7,348 nucleotides of DNA from an archaeon (GCA_016550485.1 JABXGV010000029.1:1-7348); one strand, 5' to 3'. Numbered from the stretch's first letter, positions 1-6,399 are shown. Numbers and translations are program-made. Notes: generated by a model not told the origin, from the letters alone.

Positions 1-891
1 CGCGCAATCATAGATGAAATTAAGGATAGCCGGAGTTGTTTGATATGCTTGAATAGCGGCGTACTGAACAGGTGCAGCTACACAGGACCATGTTTCGCTG
101 CCAATCGAGCAGATTGAGGTCACCAGTGGTTGCTCATCTTCGGGAAACAGCATCACTCCAACACGGAATCCCCCAAGAGAGCGGTCCTTTGATAACCCGC
201 CTGTGACCAGTGTGCCTTCACGGTAGAATTCTGCAATGCTGTGATGCTCTTGGTCTGAGAAACTGACTAGCCCATATATCTCATCAGATAAGACAATGAC
301 GTTGTAGTCTTTCGCTACCTTTGCAAGTGCCTTGAGCTGCTGTGCTGAGTAACTATGCCCAGTTGGATTGCAGGGATAATTCAGGAGTAAGACCTTCTGA
401 TCCCAGGGGTTCGGCGTATTCTGCTGAAGACTCTGTTCTAGGGCGTCAGGGGTGAGGCGATAGGAATCCTCTGGGCTAGTTTTAACATGATACACCTCCT
501 TCCCCAATAATCTCGCTTGGTGTTGATAACTCACCCAGGAAGGAGCCGGGAGAAAAAGAGGCCCGTCCAGTGCCACCAAGGCATCATAGAGCAAGACCTT
601 GCTTCCAGGACCCACAACTATCTGTTCAGCCGGATATTGAAGGTTGAACACCTTCTCATAGAATTTTGAGATTTGTTCTCTCAAGGGCTTGATACCCTGG
701 GTTGCGAGGTAGCTCTTTTGCCCCGCGTTTTCACATAAGGCCTTGCGAACAAGAGGATGAACCGGGAACGGTGATTCTCCAAAACCCATGTGGAGAATCT
801 GTTCGCCTTGCCGTCGTCGTTGGGTTATCAACTCGTTGATAGCAAGCGTTGCTGATGGCTTGATTCGTTTGGCTACCTTAGACAACTGCAT
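1..891 (-). CDS. PLP-dependent class I aminotransferase, C-terminus beyond the window
   Basis: My own translation gives 297 open codons from an ATG at 889-891 to the window edge, so the gene is partial at its 3' end. It is a fold-type I aminotransferase that transfers amino groups through pyridoxal phosphate. Visible motifs: GSK near residues 96-98; NPTG at 175-178; SDEIY at 202-206, with Asp203 and Tyr206 expected to bind the cofactor; the Schiff-base lysine Lys235 in a GGLSKDRSLGGFRVG stretch; and Arg243, expected to bind phosphate. The Asp-Tyr and Lys-Arg spacings (3 and 8) match aspartate aminotransferase. A stop lies two codons upstream of the ATG, which fixes the start; GATGTGA six bases before it is only a weak ribosome binding site. 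It follows the membrane-protein gene by 20 bases and is probably cotranscribed with the TrpY-like regulator. An aromatic amino acid substrate would suit that context, but nothing in the visible residues proves it. Confidence 0.93.
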   Translation of the reverse strand, partial: MQLSKVAKRIKPSATLAINELITQRRRQGEQILHMGFGESPFPVHPLVRKALCENAGQKSYLATQGIKPLREQISKFYEKVFNLQYPAEQIVVGPGSKVLLYDALVALDGPLFLPAPSWVSYQHQARLLGKEVYHVKTSPEDSYRLTPDALEQSLQQNTPNPWDQKVLLLNYPCNPTGHSYSAQQLKALAKVAKDYNVIVLSDEIYGLVSFSDQEHHSIAEFYREGTLVTGGLSKDRSLGGFRVGVMLFPEDEQPLVTSICSIGSETWSCVAAPVQYAAIQAYQTTPAILNFIYDCA

Positions 892-911
892 AATTTTTCA
901 CATCTTCATCT

Positions 912-2348
912 TCAATCTCTACTAAACATTCTTTCGCTCCTTCTTCTGAGGGTGAGCCGTATTCCAAAGTAGAGGGCAATGGTAATCACAACAGATATGA
1001 TGAACAAGAGGCTACCCAGTGACCATGTTAGCGATGCAGGGTCATAGAAGAACAAGGCAATAATCTCTGTGGCTAGTGTGACGATGAACACTAACTGAAG
1101 ATTCCGGAGCATCGTGCTTTCTTGCTGGCTGAGCCGCATGGTTAAGACCTCTCGCTCCCTGCTGAGGGCCTCCTGCATCTTCGATAGGAGTCCTTCTAGC
1201 GCCTCTTGGTATTCGAAGCCATGGAGCGCTTCGATCATCTCGACAAAAAGGGTCAGCTTGAGTATTGAGGTGAACATCAGGCGGCGGACCTTGAAAATCA
1301 TCAGGTCGTCGCTGATTTCCAGCGAGATGCGCGTGAATTCCTCTTCGAGGTCACGAATCTCCTCAGCGAGCGCCGCTTCGTTCAACTCCTTTTCATGGAG
1401 CTGCTGGATGGCAAGTTGGAGCTGAATCGCCTCCTTGGAGATGTTGGTCACGTGCTTCAAGCTGAGGAATCGTTGCACATTCCCCATCTCACAACCAAAG
1501 ATGACGTCGACCAGTTTGTTCTTGAAGGCTTGAGGGTTCACCAACGCCTTGTTGGGGACGATTACGTTCCCCGCATTTGTGATGTAGACGATACTGTTCT
1601 CGTAGGGGCTCCAGTTCGTTAGCTGTTTGCCAAAGAACTCGGTGGAGAGGGTTTGCCAAGTATCCGACCGCTGGGTCAGACCGAGCGCATGGCGGAAGTA
1701 TTTGCCCCCCGGGAGGAACTCCTTTTGCCAGGTATCGTTAGCGAGGGCTTGCCGTGTGGTGTTCTCAGTTTTCCGGATAATCCAGTTGTGATGCCATGGC
1801 ATGGTCTGTAATAGGTCCTCGTTTTGTCGGCATTTGGTAACTAATGAACTCTTGCGGAGGATGTTGATGAGTCGCATCCGTTCTCCAATCATGAACTCCC
1901 AAAGCGACATACCTTTTTCACGGAGCTGGACATTCCCCGGGGAGGAGCCTCTCACCAATTGGGACACCGTGTACTCCTTGTTAAACTCGAGTCTGCAGTC
2001 AAAGAGGAGACACCCTCCGTAGTGGAGGTGTGCCTGGATTGTGATGAACCCGTTGGTGCCGCTGGAGCTAGTAAAGGTATCACTGGCAACGTTGATTATT
2101 AACGGCATGTATTGCTGAGCAGTGGATGCCAGCCACTCCACTTTCTCGGAATATCCAGAGCTATCCTCGTAAACATATTCAGGCGCACCTGATTCGCTTT
2201 CATAGGGAAAGACATAGCCTGCCTTTCGCAGTAATCCCTGCATCGAGTCCTCCTCAGCAGAGTGAAGGAATGGATTGTAGGCTAGCCCTGTGTCGTAGAG
2301 CTGCCAGAATACAAGGCTCACTTTCAACCGGAGTTCCTGTTCACTCAT
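912..2348 (-). CDS. Unrecognised 478-residue protein with coiled coil and two C-terminal membrane helices
   Basis: I do not recognise a named family. Residues 1 to about 300 look soluble and mixed alpha/beta, including a Ser/Thr/Gly-rich stretch followed by beta-like hydrophobic segments at about 81-120. Residues about 305-345 and 380-412 are charged, heptad-like helices. Two hydrophobic helices follow, at about 415-434 and 444-464, joined by a short FYDPASLTWS loop, with a basic tail (RLTLRRRSER) that should stay in the cytoplasm. Soluble N-domain, long helix, two C-terminal membrane spans and cytoplasmic tail is the layout of CorA-type metal transporters, but the signature Gly-Met-Asn after the first span is absent, so this is at most a topological likeness. 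The ATG start has a GAGGAG ribosome binding site eight bases upstream. It sits 23 bases after the TrpY-like regulator and 20 before the aminotransferase, so a role in transport or sensing of an aromatic compound is possible but inferred. Confidence 0.85.
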   Translation of the reverse strand: MSEQELRLKVSLVFWQLYDTGLAYNPFLHSAEEDSMQGLLRKAGYVFPYESESGAPEYVYEDSSGYSEKVEWLASTAQQYMPLIINVASDTFTSSSGTNGFITIQAHLHYGGCLLFDCRLEFNKEYTVSQLVRGSSPGNVQLREKGMSLWEFMIGERMRLINILRKSSLVTKCRQNEDLLQTMPWHHNWIIRKTENTTRQALANDTWQKEFLPGGKYFRHALGLTQRSDTWQTLSTEFFGKQLTNWSPYENSIVYITNAGNVIVPNKALVNPQAFKNKLVDVIFGCEMGNVQRFLSLKHVTNISKEAIQLQLAIQQLHEKELNEAALAEEIRDLEEEFTRISLEISDDLMIFKVRRLMFTSILKLTLFVEMIEALHGFEYQEALEGLLSKMQEALSREREVLTMRLSQQESTMLRNLQLVFIVTLATEIIALFFYDPASLTWSLGSLLFIISVVITIALYFGIRLTLRRRSERMFSRD

Positions 2349-2371
2349 CGCCGTTGCTCCTCGGTTTCTTT

Positions 2372-2875
2372 CTAGTACACAGTTACGCTTCTTGCCCCGG
2401 GTAGCTTCCTGAGTTCACTAATGAGGTTGGGTGGGATATCGCCTGCTATGATTAAGATAAGCTTTGGGTGGTCGCTGAGATCGGGGTCTTCTGCGAGGGC
2501 TTGTCGGATACTAATATCCTTCTCTGATACAATGCGCGCTACATCTGAGATGATACCGACTTGCGCTGCATCCTCCGGCACGAATTCGATTACCCCGAGC
2601 CCAAACTCTCGAGCCACCTCTTGGAGCAGCACTACTTGCTTGAGGTGGGTGTAGATCCTCTTTAACCGGGCATTTGCGAGAATGGTTTGAACCGTACTAT
2701 CCACTGCGCGGCGGTCAACATCGACCTCCTTGGCTATCTGGGTGTGGGGGATTTCGATGCCACCACTAACAACCTTCCCGTCTTCCCGGACTTGGAGGCC
2801 ACGTTCGAAGAGGAGTTGAGCGACTTTGAGTTGGGCGGGGTATTCCTTGAAGTAGGGCTGGATTTGGCTCCACAT
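2372..2875 (-). CDS. trpY: TrpY-like transcriptional regulator: N-terminal HTH, C-terminal ACT domain
   Basis: A 167-residue protein. Residues about 40-76 form a helix-turn-helix (IPHTQIAKEVDVDRRAVDSTVQ is the turn and recognition region), and residues about 92-167 read as an ACT domain with the signature IISDVARIVSEKDISIRQALAED and the closing strand ARSVTVY. HTH-plus-ACT regulators are widespread in archaea; the studied member, TrpY of Methanothermobacter, binds TGTACA-type TRP boxes, represses its own gene, and with tryptophan represses the trp operon and trpB2. Three things support the same job here: the domain order, divergent transcription from a trpB2 unit, and paired TGTACA boxes in the spacer. 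The ACT domain would be the amino-acid-binding part. One palindrome ends 15 bases upstream of the ATG, consistent with self-repression. The ligand being tryptophan is inference. The gene symbol is given by analogy; a related regulator of another amino acid is the main alternative. Confidence 0.85.
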   Translation of the reverse strand: MWSQIQPYFKEYPAQLKVAQLLFERGLQVREDGKVVSGGIEIPHTQIAKEVDVDRRAVDSTVQTILANARLKRIYTHLKQVVLLQEVAREFGLGVIEFVPEDAAQVGIISDVARIVSEKDISIRQALAEDPDLSDHPKLILIIAGDIPPNLISELRKLPGARSVTVY

Positions 2876-2889
2876 GGACCTAACCTAAG

Positions 2890-2905
2890 TGTACAATGTT
2901 GTACA
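2890..2905. promoter_or_regulatory. Palindromic TRP-box-like operator near the regulator start
   Basis: TGTACAATGTTGTACA is a perfect inverted repeat with 7-base arms and a 2-base centre. It contains two TGTACA hexamers whose starts lie 10 bases apart, one helical turn. It ends 15 bases upstream of the minus-strand ATG at 2875, where a bound protein would cover the start of transcription. TGTACA is the established core of the TrpY-bound TRP box; use of this copy for self-repression is inferred. Confidence 0.8.
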
Positions 2906-2945
2906 ACAGTGTATCAATGTAGTGCTTTTTGCCCGCCCAATTGAA

Positions 2946-2961
2946 TGTACATGTTTGTACA
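2946..2961. promoter_or_regulatory. Palindromic TRP-box-like operator upstream of the trpB2 unit
   Basis: TGTACATGTTTGTACA repeats the design of the box at 2890-2905: two TGTACA hexamers, starts 10 bases apart, four bases between them. The seventh base of each arm does not pair, so it is slightly less symmetric. It lies 56 bases from the other box and ends six bases before the TATA box of the rightward unit. A protein bound here would contact the TFB-recognition region, fitting repression, although activation from this position is also possible. Confidence 0.8.
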
Positions 2962-2967
2962 GTAAAG

Positions 2968-2975
2968 TATAAATA
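2968..2975 (+). promoter_or_regulatory. Archaeal TATA box for the winged-helix/trpB2 transcript
   Basis: TATAAATA, preceded by the purine-rich GTAAAG that could serve as the BRE. It lies 48 bases upstream of the ATG at 3023, so transcription would start around 2998-3002 and leave a leader of roughly 20-25 bases. It is the clearest TATA element in the spacer. For the leftward regulator I see no equally good box; ACATTGATAC (minus strand, about 2914-2923) is a weak candidate. Confidence 0.65.
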
Positions 2976-3022
2976 TGTGCTTCATTGTCTATTTCTCGCC
3001 CTCATGAACGGAAGGGAACAAC

Positions 3023-3367
3023 ATGCCAACAAACAGCACAAATGACCAGGAAATCCTGGAACAAATCGTACGGCTCCAACGCCCCGCCCCCCTCACGTCA
3101 CTTGCCCTGCTACGGCTCCCGACACGCCTGAAATTCACGGCACTCGCCATTCTCAGGCTCCAAGAGGGAACTGCGGAGGCAGTCAGTAAACTCACGAGGA
3201 GACCACGGGACCTTGAGAGCCGCAACCTCGAAGAACTCGCGACTATGGGCTTCCTACGGAAGGAGCTGAAAGGAAACCACACCTGGTATACCATCAGCCC
3301 AGCCTCCCCCACCCCCGCAGGAGCGTATACCAGCCATAACGAACCCACCGTCATGAGCACCCATTGA
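3023..3367 (+). CDS. Small winged-helix DNA-binding protein upstream of trpB2
   Basis: A 114-residue protein. Residues about 34-92 read as a winged helix: LKFTALAILRLQEG (first helix), TAEAVSKLTRRPRDLESRNLEELATMGFL (turn, recognition helix and following helix), then KELKGNHTWYTIS, which looks like the beta wing. The last 20 residues are Pro/Ser/Thr-rich and probably disordered. The protein lacks a ligand or dimer domain of any size. GGAAGGG lies seven bases before the ATG. It is the first gene after the TATA box, and trpB2 begins 48 bases after its stop, so the two are probably cotranscribed and both under the TGTACA boxes. It could fine-tune the same locus or act elsewhere in response to tryptophan. 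The overlapping minus-strand frame has no such domain logic. The fold is well supported by pattern; the target is unknown. Confidence 0.75.
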   Translation: MPTNSTNDQEILEQIVRLQRPAPLTSLALLRLPTRLKFTALAILRLQEGTAEAVSKLTRRPRDLESRNLEELATMGFLRKELKGNHTWYTISPASPTPAGAYTSHNEPTVMSTH

Positions 3368-3400
3368 AAGCCAACAGATGAGAACCCCACACCCATCTAC

Positions 3401-3408
3401 AGGAAGGA
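3401..3408 (+). promoter_or_regulatory. Ribosome binding site of trpB2
   Basis: AGGAAGGA lies seven bases upstream of the ATG at 3416 and fixes this start. Confidence 0.7.
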
Positions 3409-3415
3409 ATGTTTT

Positions 3416-4867
3416 ATGTCTGCAAAGAAGCTCCTCTTGAGTGAGGAAGAACTCCCCAAGCAATGGTATAACATCCAAGCTGACCTCCCCAAGCCACTGC
3501 CTCCGATGATTCATCCTGAAACCAAGGAACCGGTGAAACTCCCACCAGTCCTCTTTGCTGGTGAATGCCTAAAACAGGAGGACAGCACGGACCGCTGGAT
3601 TACGATCCCTGAGGCGGTCCGGGACGCCTATCGGTTGTGGCGGCCAACCCCCTTGTACCGTGCCACCCAGCTGGAAAACGCCTTGAAGACTCCAGCTAAA
3701 ATCTATTACAAGTATGAGGGGGTCAGCCCACCCGGCAGCCACAAACCCAACACCGCCATCGCCCAAGCCTACTACGCCAAGCAAGAAGGCGTTGAGCGGC
3801 TCACCACCGAAACCGGTGCCGGCCAGTGGGGCTCTGCCCTGGCCTTCAGCTGCAACCACTTTGGGCTCGACACGACGGTGTACATGGTGAAGGCGAGCTA
3901 TTTCCAGAAGCCCTACCGGCGCGTCCTCATGGAAGCCTTCGGCGCCGAGGTCTTCCCCAGCCCCAGCCCGCGCACACAAGCGGGTAAAGCAATCCTCGAA
4001 ACCGATGCCCACTGTTCAGGCAGTCTAGGAATTGCCATCAGCGAAGCTGTGGAAGATGCCCTCACCAACGAGGGAACCAAGTACTCGATTGGTAGTGTAG
4101 CCAATCACGTTCTACTCCACCAAACCGTCATTGGCCTCGAAATCCAGAAACAACTAGCCCAAATCGACGAGTACCCTGACCTCGTCACCGGCTGCATTGG
4201 TGGTGGGAGCAGCTTCTCGGGAATGTACTGGCCCTTCTACTATGACACGGTATCCGGCAAGGCACCAAAGGAGGTCGCATTCCTTGCCGTCGAATCCACC
4301 GCAGCCCCATCAGTCACTATGGGACCCTACATCTATGACCACGGAGACACCGCCCGCATTACTCCCTTAATCAAGATGAACACCCTTGGACACATGTTCA
4401 TCCCGCCACCAATTCACGCCGGAGGACTCCGCTACCACGGCATGGCCCCCACCCTCTGTCTACTGAAGGATGAGGGTGTCCTGGACGCTCGTGCCTATAA
4501 CCAGGTTGAGAGTTTTGAAGCCGCCATGCTCTTTGCCAGAACCGAAGGAATACTCCCAGCCCCCGAACCCGCCCACGCCATCAAAGCCGTGATCGACGAA
4601 GCGCTCAAGTGCAAACACACCGGGGAGGAAAAGACCCTCCTCTTTCTCTTGTGCGGTCACGGGCATTTCGACATGCAAGCCTACGACGACTTCATTGGCA
4701 GTAAACTTCCCCCCTACGAGTACCCACGCGAGAAAGTGGACGAATCCCTCCAGCAGCTCAAGGAGCTCTATCCGTGGCTTAGCATCTCACAGGACAAACG
4801 TGATGCCGCCGCTAGGGTAACACCAGCTCAAACAACTCAGCATCAGCCCCCCAGTGATGCCTCCTGA
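3416..4867 (+). CDS. trpB2: Tryptophan synthase beta chain, TrpB2 type
   Basis: A 483-residue PLP enzyme that makes tryptophan from indole and serine. Visible motifs: WRPTPLYRATQLE (75-87); the cofactor lysine Lys110 in GSHKPN (107-112); TETGAGQWG (131-139), where Glu132 aligns with the catalytic glutamate of classical TrpB; the glycine-rich phosphate cup GCIGGGSS (259-266); HAGGLRYHGMAPTL (335-348), characteristic of the TrpB2 branch; PEPAHA (383-388); and CGHGHFD near 413-419, where classical TrpB has a Ser-Gly-Arg-Gly stretch. Length and motifs match TrpB2, not TrpB1. No trpA is in the window; stand-alone TrpB2 enzymes are thought to salvage free indole. It is second in a unit led by a winged-helix gene and preceded by TRP-box-like operators; Methanothermobacter trpB2 is itself TrpY-controlled. 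The last 18 residues are low-complexity and lie antisense to an acetyltransferase remnant, so the C-terminus may be a recent extension. I see no clear T-rich terminator downstream. Confidence 0.95.
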   Translation: MSAKKLLLSEEELPKQWYNIQADLPKPLPPMIHPETKEPVKLPPVLFAGECLKQEDSTDRWITIPEAVRDAYRLWRPTPLYRATQLENALKTPAKIYYKYEGVSPPGSHKPNTAIAQAYYAKQEGVERLTTETGAGQWGSALAFSCNHFGLDTTVYMVKASYFQKPYRRVLMEAFGAEVFPSPSPRTQAGKAILETDAHCSGSLGIAISEAVEDALTNEGTKYSIGSVANHVLLHQTVIGLEIQKQLAQIDEYPDLVTGCIGGGSSFSGMYWPFYYDTVSGKAPKEVAFLAVESTAAPSVTMGPYIYDHGDTARITPLIKMNTLGHMFIPPPIHAGGLRYHGMAPTLCLLKDEGVLDARAYNQVESFEAAMLFARTEGILPAPEPAHAIKAVIDEALKCKHTGEEKTLLFLLCGHGHFDMQAYDDFIGSKLPPYEYPREKVDESLQQLKELYPWLSISQDKRDAAARVTPAQTTQHQPPSDAS

Positions 4868-5036
4868 GGTACCCGCACCGGACGAACCCAAGCTTCCTAT
4901 ACAACGCCTTCGCCTCTGTGAGGATAGGTATGGTGTCCAGCCACACCTTCCTTGCTTGGTGATCCTTGGCGTAGGCAATCACCCGTTTGGTGAGGGCGCC
5001 CCCGATACCTCAATGACGGTGCCGGGGGTCCACCAG
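4812..5036 (-). pseudogene. C-terminal remnant of a GNAT acetyltransferase
   Basis: Reading the minus strand from 5036 to the TAG at 4812-4814 gives LVDPRHRH, a stop, then GIGGALTKRVIAYAK, ARKVWLDTIPILTEAKALYRK and LGFVRCGYLRRHHWG to the end. By my hand alignment 46 of 72 positions match the intact acetyltransferase at 6666-7157, with no frame change. The in-frame TGA (5010-5012) sits where the intact protein has Arg98 of its RRRGLG acetyl-CoA motif; CGA to TGA is one change. The N-terminal half is missing: homology stops around 5036, next to the 3' end of the TnpB gene (stop at 5048), and no N-terminal half is visible on the other side of that gene. The last 56 bases overlap the 3' end of trpB2. 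This is a dead fragment of a tandem paralogue, probably broken by TnpB-element insertion plus deletion. It fills most of the gap between trpB2 and tnpB. Confidence 0.85.
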
Positions 5037-5047
5037 GTTGCCGTAAC

Positions 5048-6340
5048 TTAGCATATCTTGATCCGTAGGGTCTTGTGTGCTAGGTTCGGCTTCAAGCCCT
5101 CCGCAAAACCGGAGAGCCCCCAGCTACCTGGAGTCGCCGGGTGACCTCCGCCGCCAGGTGGCGGCATCACTGTACCCCAGACCGCAGTCTTAGGCAGGGC
5201 GGTAAGCCCGCCTCCCACACTTCGTCTCGAGCTCTGCCTTCCATTGGCTTCATCTGCGCGGACCCCACGTGGGTGAACCTCATCATAGGCTGATGAGCGT
5301 AAGGCCTTGAAACTCGAGTAGTCGAGGACCTTCAAGGCAAACAAGATTGCTGACGCTTTATGCACATCCAAACCGATTAGGGGCGCCAGCTTGAGGCCCA
5401 CCTTCGAAGTGTAGGCCTCTGAACGTTCCTCGACGGGAATTCCCTGAAGCGCCAGCTTGTACTTAAGGATTTGCCGGAATCGGTATTGGGGCATCTGTTT
5501 GATGCTCCGGTTCGCTAGGTGGTTCCAGGAACGAAAACTCCCGGTATTCAGTCGCCCTACTACAACCTTTGCGTTAAAGTGTCTGGCTATGCAGACGATA
5601 CGTCCCACTAGCTGGTGGAGATGATGCTCCCGCTTGGCAGAAGACGAGTGGAGGAGCGCATAACAGTCGAAGCGTCCTACCTGAACTAGGTTGCAATGTC
5701 TGTCCATTACAGCAAAGTCGATGTGTCCAGAGTTGATGTCCAACGCCATCGTTCGTGGCTGCTCCCTCATTCGCTGAGGTAGGGTCACCACAATCTTCAC
5801 ATCGAATCCCCCTTTGTTTGGGCGCCGCTTTATCAGGACTAAGTAGGCCCGTGAACCATCTAAAAGATGATGGTAACGGTTAAGATATTTCCGGGGTATG
5901 AATAGTGAGGGATATATCCATTTCCGGATACCCAGACTAATCCTCAGCTTGAAGCCATTACCTTGTTGGAGAAGGCGAATGTTATTGTTACCTTTTCTAG
6001 ATTTTTCTCCACGAGACAAGATGATGGAGTTGCGCCGTCTTTGGTATTCGTCTTTTGTGATTTTGTGCTTCATGCGTAGTTGCTGGTTAGTCTTCCCACC
6101 AAAAGTAACCCCTGAAGGAGGCAGGTCTTTAATGGAGTAATAGGCATCCTTTGCGTAACGGGCGTTAAGTCCAGTCTCCTGCTGGATACATTTTACAATT
6201 AGCGAAACGGGATCACCTTGATGATGCATTCTATAGGCACGTCGCCGAGCCGTCCCAAAACGAAAAAAGAGATTAGATAGGGCATTCTTCTCGGCATTGG
6301 TGGGATCTGGGAGGTAAGCAGGGATAGTGATTGCGAGCAT
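5048..6340 (-). CDS. tnpB: TnpB-family protein, zinc-finger-less IS200/IS605 lineage, altered RuvC-II residue
   Basis: A 430-residue protein of the TnpB-related IS200/IS605 group, a family of RNA-guided nucleases. The N-terminal part carries the lineage's VTFGGKTN (78-85) and ILSRGEKSRKGNNNIRL (107-123) motifs. RuvC-I is MALDINSGHIDFAVMD (198-213, Asp201). RuvC-II is expected in KVVVGRLNTGSF (258-269), where relatives have an IEDL-like core; here Gly262 (codon GGG, one transition from GAG) replaces the Glu. RuvC-III is AYTSKVGLKLAPLIGLDVHKASA (309-331), with Asp325. The four-cysteine zinc finger of classical TnpB is absent, as is usual in this branch. Residues from about 358 on are Gly/Pro/Arg-rich and are encoded over a run of RNA hairpins, so they are probably a by-product of the guide RNA. 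The frame is intact. It has its own ribosome binding site and TATA-like box. It may be catalytically dead. No TnpA is present, so movement would depend on another copy. Confidence 0.88.
   Translation of the reverse strand: MLAITIPAYLPDPTNAEKNALSNLFFRFGTARRRAYRMHHQGDPVSLIVKCIQQETGLNARYAKDAYYSIKDLPPSGVTFGGKTNQQLRMKHKITKDEYQRRRNSIILSRGEKSRKGNNNIRLLQQGNGFKLRISLGIRKWIYPSLFIPRKYLNRYHHLLDGSRAYLVLIKRRPNKGGFDVKIVVTLPQRMREQPRTMALDINSGHIDFAVMDRHCNLVQVGRFDCYALLHSSSAKREHHLHQLVGRIVCIARHFNAKVVVGRLNTGSFRSWNHLANRSIKQMPQYRFRQILKYKLALQGIPVEERSEAYTSKVGLKLAPLIGLDVHKASAILFALKVLDYSSFKALRSSAYDEVHPRGVRADEANGRQSSRRSVGGGLTALPKTAVWGTVMPPPGGGGHPATPGSWGLSGFAEGLKPNLAHKTLRIKIC
5088..5213 (-). ncRNA. Probable omega (guide) RNA scaffold at the 3' end of tnpB
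   Basis: Five inverted repeats lie in a row over the last part of the tnpB frame. They are 5192-5213 (8 pairs with one bulge, loop TTACC), 5141-5170 (perfect 6-base inner stem GCCGCC/GGCGGC at 5150-5165 plus outer GTGA/TCAC), 5118-5133 (CTCCAG/CTGGGG, 6 pairs including one G-U), 5099-5114 (CTCCG/CGGAG) and a small one at 5088-5098 (GGCT/AGCC). Known omega RNAs overlap the tnpB 3' end, run in the same direction and end at the element's right edge, with the guide taken from the flanking DNA. The exact 3' end is not determined; it may reach about 5037-5047, where the acetyltransferase homology begins, making the flanking remnant the guide source. Confidence 0.6.
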
Positions 6341-6344
6341 CTAG

Positions 6345-6352
6345 CTCTCCTC
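6345..6352 (-). promoter_or_regulatory. Ribosome binding site of tnpB
   Basis: On the minus strand GAGGAGAG ends four bases upstream of the ATG at 6340, supporting that start. Confidence 0.6.
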
Positions 6353-6380
6353 TGACCAATGTCGATTCTTATTGTGGAAT

Positions 6381-6388
6381 TTATTTAA
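6381..6388 (-). promoter_or_regulatory. TATA-like box for tnpB
   Basis: On the minus strand TTAAATAA lies about 40 bases upstream of the tnpB ATG, within CCTTAAATAAATTCC. Transcription would start near 6355-6360, giving a short leader that just includes the ribosome binding site. Confidence 0.45.
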
Positions 6389-6399
6389 GGAGTTGGGGG

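Noticed and set aside
1114..2404. Several plus-strand frames opposite the membrane protein and trpY
   Set aside because: They are Ser/Arg-rich reverse readings of clearly coding sequence, with no domain logic.
2908..2925. Possible third, degenerate operator (TGTATCAATGTAGTGC)
   Set aside because: It needs an insertion to match the other two boxes and keeps no complete TGTACA, so I do not call it a site.
2989..3396. Minus-strand 135-codon frame opposite the winged-helix gene
   Set aside because: Its translation is Ser/Arg/Val-rich with no domain pattern, while the plus-strand frame gives a coherent winged helix, a TATA box and a ribosome binding site.
3879..3884. Isolated TGTACA inside trpB2
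   Set aside because: A single hexamer within a conserved coding stretch, without the 10-base partner; chance is enough.
4854..5051. Plus-strand 65-codon frame between trpB2 and tnpB
   Set aside because: It is the reverse reading of the acetyltransferase remnant, which explains the sequence better.
5048..6340. Treating tnpB as a degraded copy because it lacks the Cys4 zinc finger
   Set aside because: The whole branch with the AYTS...GLxVH ending lacks this finger, and the frame is intact, so its absence is not decay.
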